Shown here one piece after another: positions 1 through 5,737 of a stretch of 6,856 nucleotides of DNA. A program made the translations under genes and the position numbers. Positions within the stretch are counted from its first letter, which is position 1. Each line of letters opens with the position of its first letter. This stretch comes from Lachnospiraceae bacterium. GTDB taxonomy: Bacteria; Bacillota; Clostridia; Lachnospirales; Lachnospiraceae. The stretch covers positions 1 through 6,856 of the forward strand of contig JAJQCU010000301.1 of NCBI GenBank assembly GCA_021202575.1, written 5' to 3'. Under the pieces are notes generated by a model that saw only the letters and a program-made list of their open reading frames with translations, did no database searches and had not been told where the DNA came from.

Positions 1-3
1 AAA

Positions 4-53
4 ACGCCCTGTAATATAGAAACCATTATCGAGGTTTTTGTATGACAGGGCGT
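4..53. repeat. Long imperfect inverted repeat / hairpin at the left edge
   Basis: Arms 4-24 and 33-53 pair in one continuous register. Nine perfect pairs (ACGCCCTGT with ACAGGGCGT) are followed by one A/G mismatch and then eleven more pairs, two of them G-T wobbles, around a short loop at 25-32. On the minus strand the stem is followed by at least UUU (bases 3-1) before the window ends, so it could be an intrinsic terminator for leftward transcription. On the plus strand only a weak T-rich stretch follows. Alternatives are a mobile-element end or a small palindromic repeat. The structure is certain; its function is not. Confidence 0.55.
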
Positions 54-107
54 ATCTTGCTTTTACGTCTATTCTTCTTTTTGATCTATGGATCTCAAAT
101 TCCACAG

Positions 108-137
108 GCAAATCAACCCGCAAATTTATTCGCAAAA
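108..137 (+). repeat. Three GCAAAW motifs at an exact 12-nt period
   Basis: GCAAAT begins at 108 and 120, and GCAAAA at 132, each exactly 12 nt after the last, in an AT-rich stretch with no convincing gene. Short phased direct repeats beside a recombinase operon can be protein-binding sites, but the motif is only six bases long and chance is a real alternative. Confidence 0.25.
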
Positions 138-162
138 TATCAAAATGCAGCTTGTCCAGAGA

Positions 163-189
163 CCCTTCTAACCACAGGTTAGTGAAGGG
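163..189. repeat. Hairpin upstream of the recombinase operon
   Basis: CCCTTC (163-168) pairs with GAAGGG (184-189), and TAACC (169-173) pairs with GGTTA (177-181). This gives an 11-bp stem with a 2-nt bulge (182-183) and a 3-nt loop. No T-tract follows on either strand, so it is not a standard terminator. It lies about 70 nt before the first gene of the operon and could be a leader structure, a recombination site or an operator-like palindrome. Confidence 0.45.
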
Positions 190-244
190 GGAATGTATAT
201 AGGATAAGCCCTGCCCCATATGTTGTATTATGTAAAGCTGAAAC

Positions 245-249
245 AGGAG
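245..249 (+). promoter_or_regulatory. Shine-Dalgarno site that selects the GTG start at 258
   Basis: AGGAG ends 8 nt before the GTG at 258. No in-frame ATG offers a better start, so this site is the reason for placing the small gene's start at a GTG. Confidence 0.6.
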
Positions 250-257
250 CTGACCAG

Positions 258-458
258 GTGAGAGAAAAGAAATCTGAAAAAATATCATATGTGATCGAAA
301 GAGAATTCCTCTCCCACTGCACTACCGAGGAAATGCTCAGCCGTCTGGTCCGAAAGCATTTACAGAAAAGGGATGAATCCCTCAAAAATGAATTGGAAAA
401 TGTCGCTTCCTGCGGTACAATGGACACAGGGACAGCGGTTGAAAGGTCATTGCAATGA
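258..458 (+). CDS. Small protein of unknown function, translationally coupled to the recombinase
   Basis: A 66-aa protein starting at GTG with a well-placed AGGAG. I do not recognise a named family with confidence. It is strongly charged, with a basic N-terminus (REKKSEK), a central stretch EKISYVIEREF that could form a strand, and a predicted helix over about residues 20-48 (TTEEMLSRLVRKHLQKRDES). The polar C-terminus looks disordered. Its TGA stop (456-458) overlaps the ATG (455-457) of the serine recombinase, which points to translational coupling and a shared role, for example as an accessory or regulatory factor for recombination. Small ORFs next to large serine recombinases are known in clostridial elements (TnpW of the Tn4451 group is one). 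The pattern of a short strand followed by a helix is only loosely reminiscent of TnpW, so no homology is claimed. Confidence 0.7.
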   Translation: MREKKSEKISYVIEREFLSHCTTEEMLSRLVRKHLQKRDESLKNELENVASCGTMDTGTAVERSLQ

Positions 459-2053
459 AGGAACAAACTCTTTTCAACGTAGCTGAATATATCAGGTTAT
501 CCAGAGAGGACGGTGATAAGGCAGAAAGTGACAGCATAGGAAATCAGAGAAAACTGATCGCGGATTTTCTGAATGGCAAGGATGAATTTGTAGTCTACGA
601 CACCTATGTGGACGACGGATTCACGGGACTTAGCTTTCAAAGACCTTCTTTCCAAAGAATGATGGATGACATCAAGGATGGAAATGTAAACTGCGTGATT
701 GTTAAAGATTTGTCAAGATTCGGGAGAGATTATATTGAGACCGGCCGATATCTGGAACGTTATTTTCCGGATAACGACGTGCGCTTTATCGCCATTACGG
801 ACAATATTGACAGCATGAAACAAGCTTATGATATTCTGCTGCCGATCAAAAATATTTTCAATGAGCAATACGCCAGGGACATCTCAAAGAAAGTCCACGC
901 GTCCATGAAAACCAAACAAAAGGCAGGGGAGTTTATCGGGGCATTTGCATCCTATGGGTATCGGAAATCTCCCATTGACAAAAATAAGCTGGTGATTGAC
1001 GATTACGCCGCGAATGTGGTGCGCCGGATTTTCAAAATGTATGTCAGCGGATATGGAAAAAACAGTATTGCGAAAGCGTTGAATGAAGATGGGGTTGTGT
1101 GTCCGTCCGAATATAAGCGGATGAACGGCGAAAATTATCGGAACAGCCAGAAACTGGAAAGCACGTCTTATTGGACATACTCCACGGTGAACCGCATCCT
1201 GAAAAATGAAATGTATGCCGGAAATATGGTGCAGGGCAGAAAAACTCAGCGAATGAAAGGCAGACAGCGCAGCGTGGATAAAGAAGACTGGATTATTGTG
1301 GAGAACACACACGAAGCCATCATTGATCCGGACACTTGGCAGAAGACGCAGGAATTATTGAAACGCCGGACGCGCGAGCTAAATCTGAATTCCAATATGT
1401 CTGTGTTTGCTGGATTCTTAAAATGCGGGGACTGCGGCAGGGCGCTGGTGAAGAAAATCGGATCTCCCGGACATGGCTCTGGGAGTATCAACTACTATTG
1501 CGGAACTTATGTCCGCTCCGGCAGACAGTATTGCAGCGCACATGCCATTCCATATTCGGTTCTCGAGGATGTGATACGAAACGACCTGAATGCAATCATA
1601 AAGAGTGTGGAGAATCTTCGGGAACTGATTGAACAGAATCAGGCGCAGGAGGCTTTCGCAAAACGTCAAACCGGAAACGAAAGGAACCGTTTGTCCGCAG
1701 AGCTGGAAAAGCTGAAAAACCTCAAAAAGGCGGTTTATGAGGATTACCGGGAGGGGCTGATTTCCAAAGACGAGTTTGTCACTTACAGACAGGATTATGT
1801 AAAAAAAGAAGAAATGCTTACAAAGCAGAAGGAAGATCTGGAACGCCAGTCCGCAGAGAGGACTGCCGGAGACGTTTTGGAAAGCCCGTGGGTAAAACGG
1901 CTGCTCACATTCCGGAACGTGGAAAAGCTGGATCGGGATATGGTAGTGGAGATGATCCATGAGATTTTAGTTCACGAGGATCACAGAATAAAAATCTCAT
2001 ACAACTTTTCAGACGAGTTGGCGCATTTGTTTCCGGATACTTATGAAAATTAA
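455..2053 (+). CDS. Large serine recombinase (resolvase / recombinase / zinc-ribbon type)
   Basis: A 532-aa site-specific recombinase of the TnpX/phage-integrase class, which cuts all four strands through a phosphoserine link to integrate or excise an element. The N-terminal resolvase domain (about residues 8-150) has the catalytic serine in YIRLSRED (Ser16, with Arg14) and the arginine motif KDLSRFGRD (Arg88, Arg91). The central Recombinase domain (about 160-270) contains GYGKNSIAKALNEDGV and the NRILKNEMYAG motif. A zinc ribbon follows with Cys324, Cys327, Cys349 and Cys360. A lysine/glutamate-rich coiled coil (about 385-465) and a C-terminal segment (VEMIHEILVHEDHRI) complete the usual architecture. 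Length and motifs are all normal, so it should be active. The SD GAAAGG (441-446) lies 8 nt before the ATG, which sits inside the end of the preceding gene. It probably mobilises the AT-rich left part of the window; its att sites are not defined here. Confidence 0.95.
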   Translation: MKEQTLFNVAEYIRLSREDGDKAESDSIGNQRKLIADFLNGKDEFVVYDTYVDDGFTGLSFQRPSFQRMMDDIKDGNVNCVIVKDLSRFGRDYIETGRYLERYFPDNDVRFIAITDNIDSMKQAYDILLPIKNIFNEQYARDISKKVHASMKTKQKAGEFIGAFASYGYRKSPIDKNKLVIDDYAANVVRRIFKMYVSGYGKNSIAKALNEDGVVCPSEYKRMNGENYRNSQKLESTSYWTYSTVNRILKNEMYAGNMVQGRKTQRMKGRQRSVDKEDWIIVENTHEAIIDPDTWQKTQELLKRRTRELNLNSNMSVFAGFLKCGDCGRALVKKIGSPGHGSGSINYYCGTYVRSGRQYCSAHAIPYSVLEDVIRNDLNAIIKSVENLRELIEQNQAQEAFAKRQTGNERNRLSAELEKLKNLKKAVYEDYREGLISKDEFVTYRQDYVKKEEMLTKQKEDLERQSAERTAGDVLESPWVKRLLTFRNVEKLDRDMVVEMIHEILVHEDHRIKISYNFSDELAHLFPDTYEN

Positions 2054-2057
2054 TGTC

Positions 2058-2090
2058 ATGGATAGAAAGAAGGTGAATGAAAGAATATGA
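2058..2090 (+). other. Ten-codon mini-ORF with an ATGA overlap to the next gene
   Basis: ATG at 2058 opens the frame MDRKKVNERI, whose TGA (2088-2090) overlaps the ATG (2087-2089) of the toxin-like gene. The SD-like purine tract AGAAAGAAGG (about 2064-2073) lies inside the mini-ORF, 13 nt before the ATG at 2087. The mini-ORF has no good ribosome site of its own. It may couple translation from the recombinase to the next gene, or it may be chance. Confidence 0.2.
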
Positions 2091-2611
2091 AGATTGTAAT
2101 GGATGAAAACGGTCATAAGATCGTAGTAATACCGGATATTATTTTTAAGAACAGGCAAAATATTGACTGGTCTGCTGTGGAAAAATATTTAAAGAGATAT
2201 ATGGGTGAAATCGTGACAATCGCTGAAACAGGAGACATTGTTTATATCGGGCAAAAATTTCCTGATGAATATACAGGCTCCAAATATACGAAACGATTGA
2301 AAGGAACAAATGCCAAGGTGAAGGCGAATGCTGCACAGGCTATACCTGAGATGCTGGAAATTGCTACGGAAAAGGACTTTCATGAAAATCGAAAGGACAA
2401 GCATTCTTCTATGGCGAAAAAGGGATGGTATTATTATAAAACACGCTTTGCTTTGCCTGTTTATGCCGATGAACAAAAAACGGAAAATTATAATTTCTAT
2501 TCGGCACGTTTGCTTGTTAACAGGACATCCTATGGAAAACTGTTTTTGTATGATCTTCTGGACATAAAAAGAGAAGCAAGTAACCCACTCAAGGACTACA
2601 ATACATTGTAG
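2087..2611 (+). CDS. Putative LPD3/BECR-fold nuclease-toxin-like protein
   Basis: A 174-aa soluble protein without signal peptide or membrane segment. The N-terminus (VVIPDIIFKNRQNIDWSAVE) leads into a helix at about 28-40. Residues 41-165 resemble the LPD3/PBECR type of Barnase-EndoU-ColicinE5/D-RelE-fold domain found at the C-termini of phage MuF and large polyvalent proteins: a strand pair (EIVTIAETGDIVYIG), a helix over PEMLEIATE, a charged HENRKDKH stretch, then the strands GWYYYKTRFALPVY, NFYSARLLVNRTSYG and KLFLYDLLDIKRE. Candidate active-site residues are Lys66, His99, Lys103 and His106, inferred from position only. This assignment comes from recall of the fold pattern, not from a search. 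The gene starts 33 nt after the recombinase stop on the same strand, so it is probably cargo of the same element. No immunity gene is obvious downstream. Its last 45 bases lie in a nested hairpin. It could instead be a harmless conserved protein of mobile elements. Confidence 0.72.
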   Translation: MKIVMDENGHKIVVIPDIIFKNRQNIDWSAVEKYLKRYMGEIVTIAETGDIVYIGQKFPDEYTGSKYTKRLKGTNAKVKANAAQAIPEMLEIATEKDFHENRKDKHSSMAKKGWYYYKTRFALPVYADEQKTENYNFYSARLLVNRTSYGKLFLYDLLDIKREASNPLKDYNTL

Positions 2612-2640
2612 ACAAGTGGCAAAAAACTGCTTCTCTTTTC
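2566..2640 (-). ncRNA. Possible short antisense RNA over the 3' end of the toxin-like gene
   Basis: A candidate about 75-nt transcript on the minus strand. It would start near 2640, seven bases after the -10 box at 2647-2652. It would fold through the nested hairpin (outer arms 2628-2639 and 2567-2578) and end at the U-run given by the five A residues at 2566-2570. It would be complementary to the last 45 bases of the gene at 2087-2611, including its stop codon. Promoter, stem and U-tract fall in the right order and spacing, but no expression evidence can be seen in sequence. The same hairpin could simply be the plus-strand terminator. Confidence 0.25.
2567..2639. terminator. Nested long hairpin covering the end of the toxin-like gene
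   Basis: A perfect 12-bp inverted repeat (AAAAGAGAAGCA at 2567-2578, TGCTTCTCTTTT at 2628-2639) encloses CCACT/AGTGG (2585-2589/2615-2619) and CTACAAT/ATTGTAG (2596-2602/2605-2611). All three share nearly the same centre (about 2602-2603). The TAG stop at 2609-2611 lies in the innermost stem. The 3' arm is U-rich on the plus strand, and five U follow it on the minus strand, so it could terminate transcription from either side. The loop is unusual for an ordinary terminator because it includes coding sequence. Confidence 0.5.
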
Positions 2641-2646
2641 AAAAAG

Positions 2647-2675
2647 ACCATACCACTTCTCTTGAAATTTGTCAA
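2647..2675 (-). promoter_or_regulatory. Minus-strand sigma-A-type promoter
   Basis: On the minus strand, TTGACA (complement of 2670-2675) is a perfect -35 box. It is followed by exactly 17 nt and then TATGGT (complement of 2647-2652), a 4/6 match to the -10 consensus. It points leftward into the end of the toxin-like gene. It also borders the first 24-nt repeat, so it may have arrived with a mobile-element end. Confidence 0.4.
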
Positions 2676-3286
2676 CAGCAGATTTCAATTTTCTACGACA
2701 CAGCAGATTTCAATTTTCTACGAAAGATAACTCTACAAAAGATCAAACGTACCACATCGGTACAAATACCCGCAACTTTCTGCCGCCCCACGGCGGCGCA
2801 GACCCGGGCGCCACCCATGAAGGCCGCCAGGAAAAGGATGACACTCTCAGATTGACGCTGGCCATCGGCGACATCTTAAGCGAAAGCGGCGTCAACGTGC
2901 TCTACACAAGGACAACGGATATTTATCAGACACCCACGCAGAAGGCGGAGGTGGGGAACGCCTCGGGCGCGGATTATTTTGTGTCCATCCACCGCAATTC
3001 CAGTCCTATTCCCGGGCAGTATACCGGGATAGAGAGCCTGGTGTACTCCCCAAACAGCCTGGCCGCCATTATGGCCGCGAATATCAACGCCCGGCTGGAG
3101 GCCATCGGCTTTGCCGACCAGGGCGTCAACGAAAGACCCGACCTGGCGGTGCTGCGGCGCACCTATATGCCGGCGGTTTTAGTGGAGGTCGGCTTTATCA
3201 ATAATGATCAGGATAACGCCCTCTTTGACCAGAAATTTTATCAGGTAGCGAACGCTATCGCCCAGGGAATACTGGAAAGTCTGTAA
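2669..3286 (+). CDS. N-acetylmuramoyl-L-alanine amidase (Amidase_3), apparently 5'-truncated
   Basis: The product cleaves the bond between MurNAc and L-alanine in peptidoglycan, using one zinc. Counting from a TTG at 2669, homology to the family starts only around residue 36 (about 2774). The three zinc ligands are present: His41 in HGGADPGA, Glu55 in GRQEKDD and His108 in VSIHRNSS. The catalytic Glu173 in LVEVGFINN is also present, and the C-terminus (FYQVANAIAQGILESL) is complete. The usual opening strand and D-P/A-G before HGG are missing or altered; here the residues are FLPPHGG. The upstream 35 residues are encoded by the 24-nt repeats and AT-rich DNA. The TTG has no Shine-Dalgarno sequence, and no in-frame ATG or GTG precedes the HGG motif. 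The simplest reading is that an insertion or deletion removed the original start and any export signal. A fused or misread but functional enzyme is less likely. Confidence 0.85.
   Translation: MSTADFNFLRHSRFQFSTKDNSTKDQTYHIGTNTRNFLPPHGGADPGATHEGRQEKDDTLRLTLAIGDILSESGVNVLYTRTTDIYQTPTQKAEVGNASGADYFVSIHRNSSPIPGQYTGIESLVYSPNSLAAIMAANINARLEAIGFADQGVNERPDLAVLRRTYMPAVLVEVGFINNDQDNALFDQKFYQVANAIAQGILESL
2675..2723. repeat. Perfect 24-nt tandem direct repeat, two copies
   Basis: Copies at 2675-2698 and 2700-2723 are identical over 24 bases and separated by one C (25-nt period). Each begins ACAGCAGATTTC and ends TTTTCTACGA. A shorter inverted relative, TTGAAAT (2662-2668), pairs with ATTTCAA in copy 1 (2682-2688). 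The period is not a multiple of three, so the copies are read in different frames and do not encode a protein repeat. They sit just left of the composition change at about 2770. Multiple short repeats are typical of the ends of some insertion sequences (IS21 family, for example) and of recombinase binding regions. No transposase gene of that kind is in the window. Confidence 0.7.
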
Positions 3287-3299
3287 GCACCCAACGCAA

Positions 3300-3354
3300 A
3301 AGACCTGTGCGCCGTCCCGTTCCATCCAGACAGCACACAGGTCTTCCATTTTTC
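3300..3354. terminator. Bidirectional intrinsic terminator between convergent genes
   Basis: A perfect 10-bp stem AAGACCTGTG (3300-3309) / CACAGGTCTT (3336-3345) with a 26-nt loop. On the plus strand it starts 13 nt after the amidase stop and is followed by the T-rich CCATTTTTC. On the minus strand the stem is followed by TTTTGCG, so it can also stop transcripts from secDF, whose stop codon is 91 nt to the right of this feature. The remaining 3355-3440 shows no gene. Confidence 0.75.
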
Positions 3355-3440
3355 ATAAATGCAGTTCATTCAGGGATCCAGGCATTTTCTTCCCTTTATA
3401 GGCATTTCCAGAAGACACATATTTTCCCGAAATTCAAAAA

Positions 3441-5723
3441 TTACCCGCTCCTCTTCCCCGTCCTCTCATGCAGCAGATACCACAGGCTGCCGGTCAGGCA
3501 CACGGAGGAATAGGTGCCGCAGACAATGCCGATCATCAGCGGCAGGGCAAATTCTCTGATGGAGGTTACGCCCCAGGCATAAAGGCAGGCCACCTTGACA
3601 AAGGTTGTCAGTGAGGTGAAAATACTTCTGGACAGGGTCTGAGTGATGGAGCTGTTGACGATGTCCTCCGTCTTCGCGTTCTTTTTCGCCTCTTTCAGGT
3701 TCTCACGGATTCTGTCAAAAATCACGATGGTGGCGTTGATGGAGTAGCCCACGATGGTCAGGATACAGGCAATGAAGGTATTGCCCACAGTGATTCTGGA
3801 AATGGCATAAAAGCCCAGCACAATCAGCACATCATGCACCAGCGCAGCCACGGCGCTGATCCCGAAACGGAGGTCGCTGAAGCGAAGGCGGATGTAAATC
3901 AGCATGCACACTACCGCCACCAGCACGGCGATCACCGTTTCCCGCCTGGTCTCGGAGCTGATGGTGGAGCTGATGGTCTCGGAGGTGATCAGCTCGTCAT
4001 TGACGCCGTAATTTTCCACCAGGGCCACCCGCAATTCTTCTCTCTCCTCCTGCGTCAGGGTCAGAGTCTTGATGACGACCTCTTCCCCGCCGTCCACCAC
4101 CTGCACCTGGATACTGCCGCTGCCGGTGACCTCCTCAAAGAGGGGCACAATCTCCTCCTCCACCCACTCCAGCGTCACGCTGTCCTCAAATATGACGCTG
4201 GTGGAGGTGCCTCCGGAAAACTCCAGCCCGAAGTTCAGGCTTCCCTCTCCGTTCGCCCCGTGATATACCATGAAAGCCACGCCAAGGGCAATCAGAACGC
4301 CGCTGAGCGCAAAGAAAGCATGTCTTTTTCCCAGAAAATTGATGGTCTTATGCTCTTTGCCGACGCCGTAAAGCTTCTTGTCCTTAAAGCCGATGGCATA
4401 GAACGCGTTCACCAGCAGTCTGGTGATGACCAGCGAAGTAAACATGGACAGCGCGATGCCCAGCATCAGCGTCTGCGCAAAGCCCCGGATCACGCCGCTT
4501 CCCATGACCATCAGCACCAGCGCCGCGATCATGGTGGTCACGTTGCCGTCCAGGATGGCGGAAAAAGCCTTGTCAAAGCCGGTTTTGATGGAGCTTTTCA
4601 CCGTCTTCCCGGCAGCCAGCTCCTCCCGGATTCTGGCGAAAATAATCACATTGGCGTCCACCGCCATGCCGATGGACAGAATAATACCCGCCACACCTGG
4701 CAGCGTCAGCGTCAGGTCAAAGCCGTGAATCAGCACCACAATGGCTGGCACATACATGCACAGCGCCAGCCCCGCGCAGAAACCGGGCAGGAAATACACC
4801 GCGATCATGAAAACAATAATGATAATCAGGCCCACGGCGCCGGCCTGCAGGCTCTTTTCCAGCGCTTCGCCGCCCAGCTGGGCGCCCACCACCTTATTGT
4901 AGACCTCCTCCAGCTCCAGGCTTAAGCTGCCAATCCGGATAGTGCTGGCCAGAGCTTCCGCCTCCGCGTAGGAATCCATCCCGGAAATCTGCGCCACACC
5001 ATCGGTAATGGCGCTGTTCACGCTGGGTACGCTCTTGAAGGAGCCGTCGTAATAGATACCAATGGTCTCCTTGCCCGCCGCCTTCTCAGTGGCCACGGCA
5101 AACTTCTCCGCTCCCTCGTCAGTCAGCGTCAGCTGCACGATGTATTCCGTGCCGGTGGTGCCGGAATATGTCCCCGCCTGGGCATCCGCCACATCCGTGC
5201 CATAAAGCACAATGGAGCCGTCCTCCTCCAGTTCCTCAATGGTTTTCGTCAGCGCGTAATAATAGGTAACGCCCCCGCTGGAAAAATTATAATTGCCGTT
5301 TTCATCCACGCCTTCATAAATGGCGTAATTATAATTACCGTCAGAATCCGTCTCCGCGATAAAATACAGTGCCCCCGGTCTGCCAAGCTCCGCCAGAATC
5401 TCGTCCGCGTCAGTGATGCCCGGAATCTCAATGCTGAACCGGTTGTCGCCCTCCTGATAAACGATGGCCTCCGTGCTGTACTGCTGCACCCGGTCCTCCA
5501 GCTTTTTCTTGGTATCGCTCATATCCTCAGCGCTGGGCGTCTCGTCTCCCACCACCTGATAGGTGATGCTGACGCCACCGGCCAGGTCCAGCCCCTGCTT
5601 AATGTTGGAAGCGGAGGAACCGGCGTCTGTAAAACCAACCACCGCCTGATAGCAAAGAACCGCGATCAGCGCGATGACTCCGAAAATGGCAAGATAGCCC
5701 TGATTTTTTTTCAGATGATTCAT
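3441..5723 (-). CDS. secDF: Protein translocase subunit SecDF (fused SecD-SecF)
   Basis: A 760-aa membrane protein that uses the proton gradient to help SecYEG/SecA pull proteins across the cytoplasmic membrane. TM1 lies at about 10-30, followed by the SecD motif GLDLAGGV (44-51) and a large extracellular domain to about 290. Five more SecD membrane segments lie between 296 and 440, with GMAVDANVIIFARIREE containing Asp356, the expected proton-relay Asp. The SecF half starts near 467 and has LNFGLEFSGGTS (497-508), an extracellular domain to about 595 and five more membrane segments. It includes GYSINATIVIFDRIREN (659-675) and TLSRSIFTS (Arg699). Total is twelve membrane segments, as in the fused form of Firmicutes. 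In GYSINAT, Ala664 stands where many SecF proteins have Asp. The frame is open to 5816, but GGAGG 9 nt before the ATG at 5723 and the start MNHLKKNQGYLAIFG fix this start. It follows the SCIFF maturase by 123 nt on the same strand. Confidence 0.95.
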   Translation of the reverse strand: MNHLKKNQGYLAIFGVIALIAVLCYQAVVGFTDAGSSASNIKQGLDLAGGVSITYQVVGDETPSAEDMSDTKKKLEDRVQQYSTEAIVYQEGDNRFSIEIPGITDADEILAELGRPGALYFIAETDSDGNYNYAIYEGVDENGNYNFSSGGVTYYYALTKTIEELEEDGSIVLYGTDVADAQAGTYSGTTGTEYIVQLTLTDEGAEKFAVATEKAAGKETIGIYYDGSFKSVPSVNSAITDGVAQISGMDSYAEAEALASTIRIGSLSLELEEVYNKVVGAQLGGEALEKSLQAGAVGLIIIIVFMIAVYFLPGFCAGLALCMYVPAIVVLIHGFDLTLTLPGVAGIILSIGMAVDANVIIFARIREELAAGKTVKSSIKTGFDKAFSAILDGNVTTMIAALVLMVMGSGVIRGFAQTLMLGIALSMFTSLVITRLLVNAFYAIGFKDKKLYGVGKEHKTINFLGKRHAFFALSGVLIALGVAFMVYHGANGEGSLNFGLEFSGGTSTSVIFEDSVTLEWVEEEIVPLFEEVTGSGSIQVQVVDGGEEVVIKTLTLTQEEREELRVALVENYGVNDELITSETISSTISSETRRETVIAVLVAVVCMLIYIRLRFSDLRFGISAVAALVHDVLIVLGFYAISRITVGNTFIACILTIVGYSINATIVIFDRIRENLKEAKKNAKTEDIVNSSITQTLSRSIFTSLTTFVKVACLYAWGVTSIREFALPLMIGIVCGTYSSVCLTGSLWYLLHERTGKRSG

Positions 5724-5732
5724 AGTAATTTT

Positions 5733-5737
5733 CCTCC
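5733..5737 (-). promoter_or_regulatory. Shine-Dalgarno site that selects the secDF start at 5723
   Basis: On the minus strand GGAGG (complement of 5733-5737) lies 9 nt before the ATG at 5721-5723. The in-frame ATG at 5816 has no such site and would add 31 polar residues before the first membrane segment. The rest of the 5738-5846 gap holds only a weak 5-bp hairpin (5773-5777/5787-5791) with no U-tract, so read-through from the upstream gene is likely. Confidence 0.75.

Larger units (their letters stand above)
1..219 (-). other. Unrecognised open minus-strand frame running off the left edge
   Basis: Read on the minus strand from an ATG at 219, the frame stays open to base 1 (73 codons). Upstream it remains open as far as a TAG at 322-324. 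The translation is rich in charged and beta-branched residues (for example LDKLHFDILRINLRVDLP) and looks more protein-like than most shadow frames, but I do not recognise a family. Against it: no Shine-Dalgarno sequence precedes the ATG at 219, two strong hairpins (4-53 and 163-189) lie inside it, and the frame partly shadows the gene at 258. It could be the 5' part of a gene lying left of the window, a decayed remnant, or chance. Confidence 0.18.

Noticed and set aside
1418..1960. A 180-codon minus-strand open frame
   Set aside because: It is the shadow of the coiled-coil and zinc-ribbon part of the serine recombinase.
2675..2723. CRISPR array
   Set aside because: There are only two copies with a one-base spacer and no further repeats; this is a tandem duplication, not a repeat-spacer array.
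2616..2855. A 79-codon plus-strand frame across the 24-nt repeats
   Set aside because: It starts at a GTG without a ribosome site, crosses the composition break and overlaps the amidase in another frame; its product resembles nothing.
3381..3407. GGCATTT repeated 20 nt apart in the amidase-secDF gap
   Set aside because: Seven bases twice in an AT-rich gap is expected by chance and nothing else supports a role.
3834..4925. A 363-codon plus-strand open frame
   Set aside because: It lies entirely antisense to secDF, its product is rich in His, Gln and Ala in the way of shadow frames in GC-rich genes, and it matches nothing.
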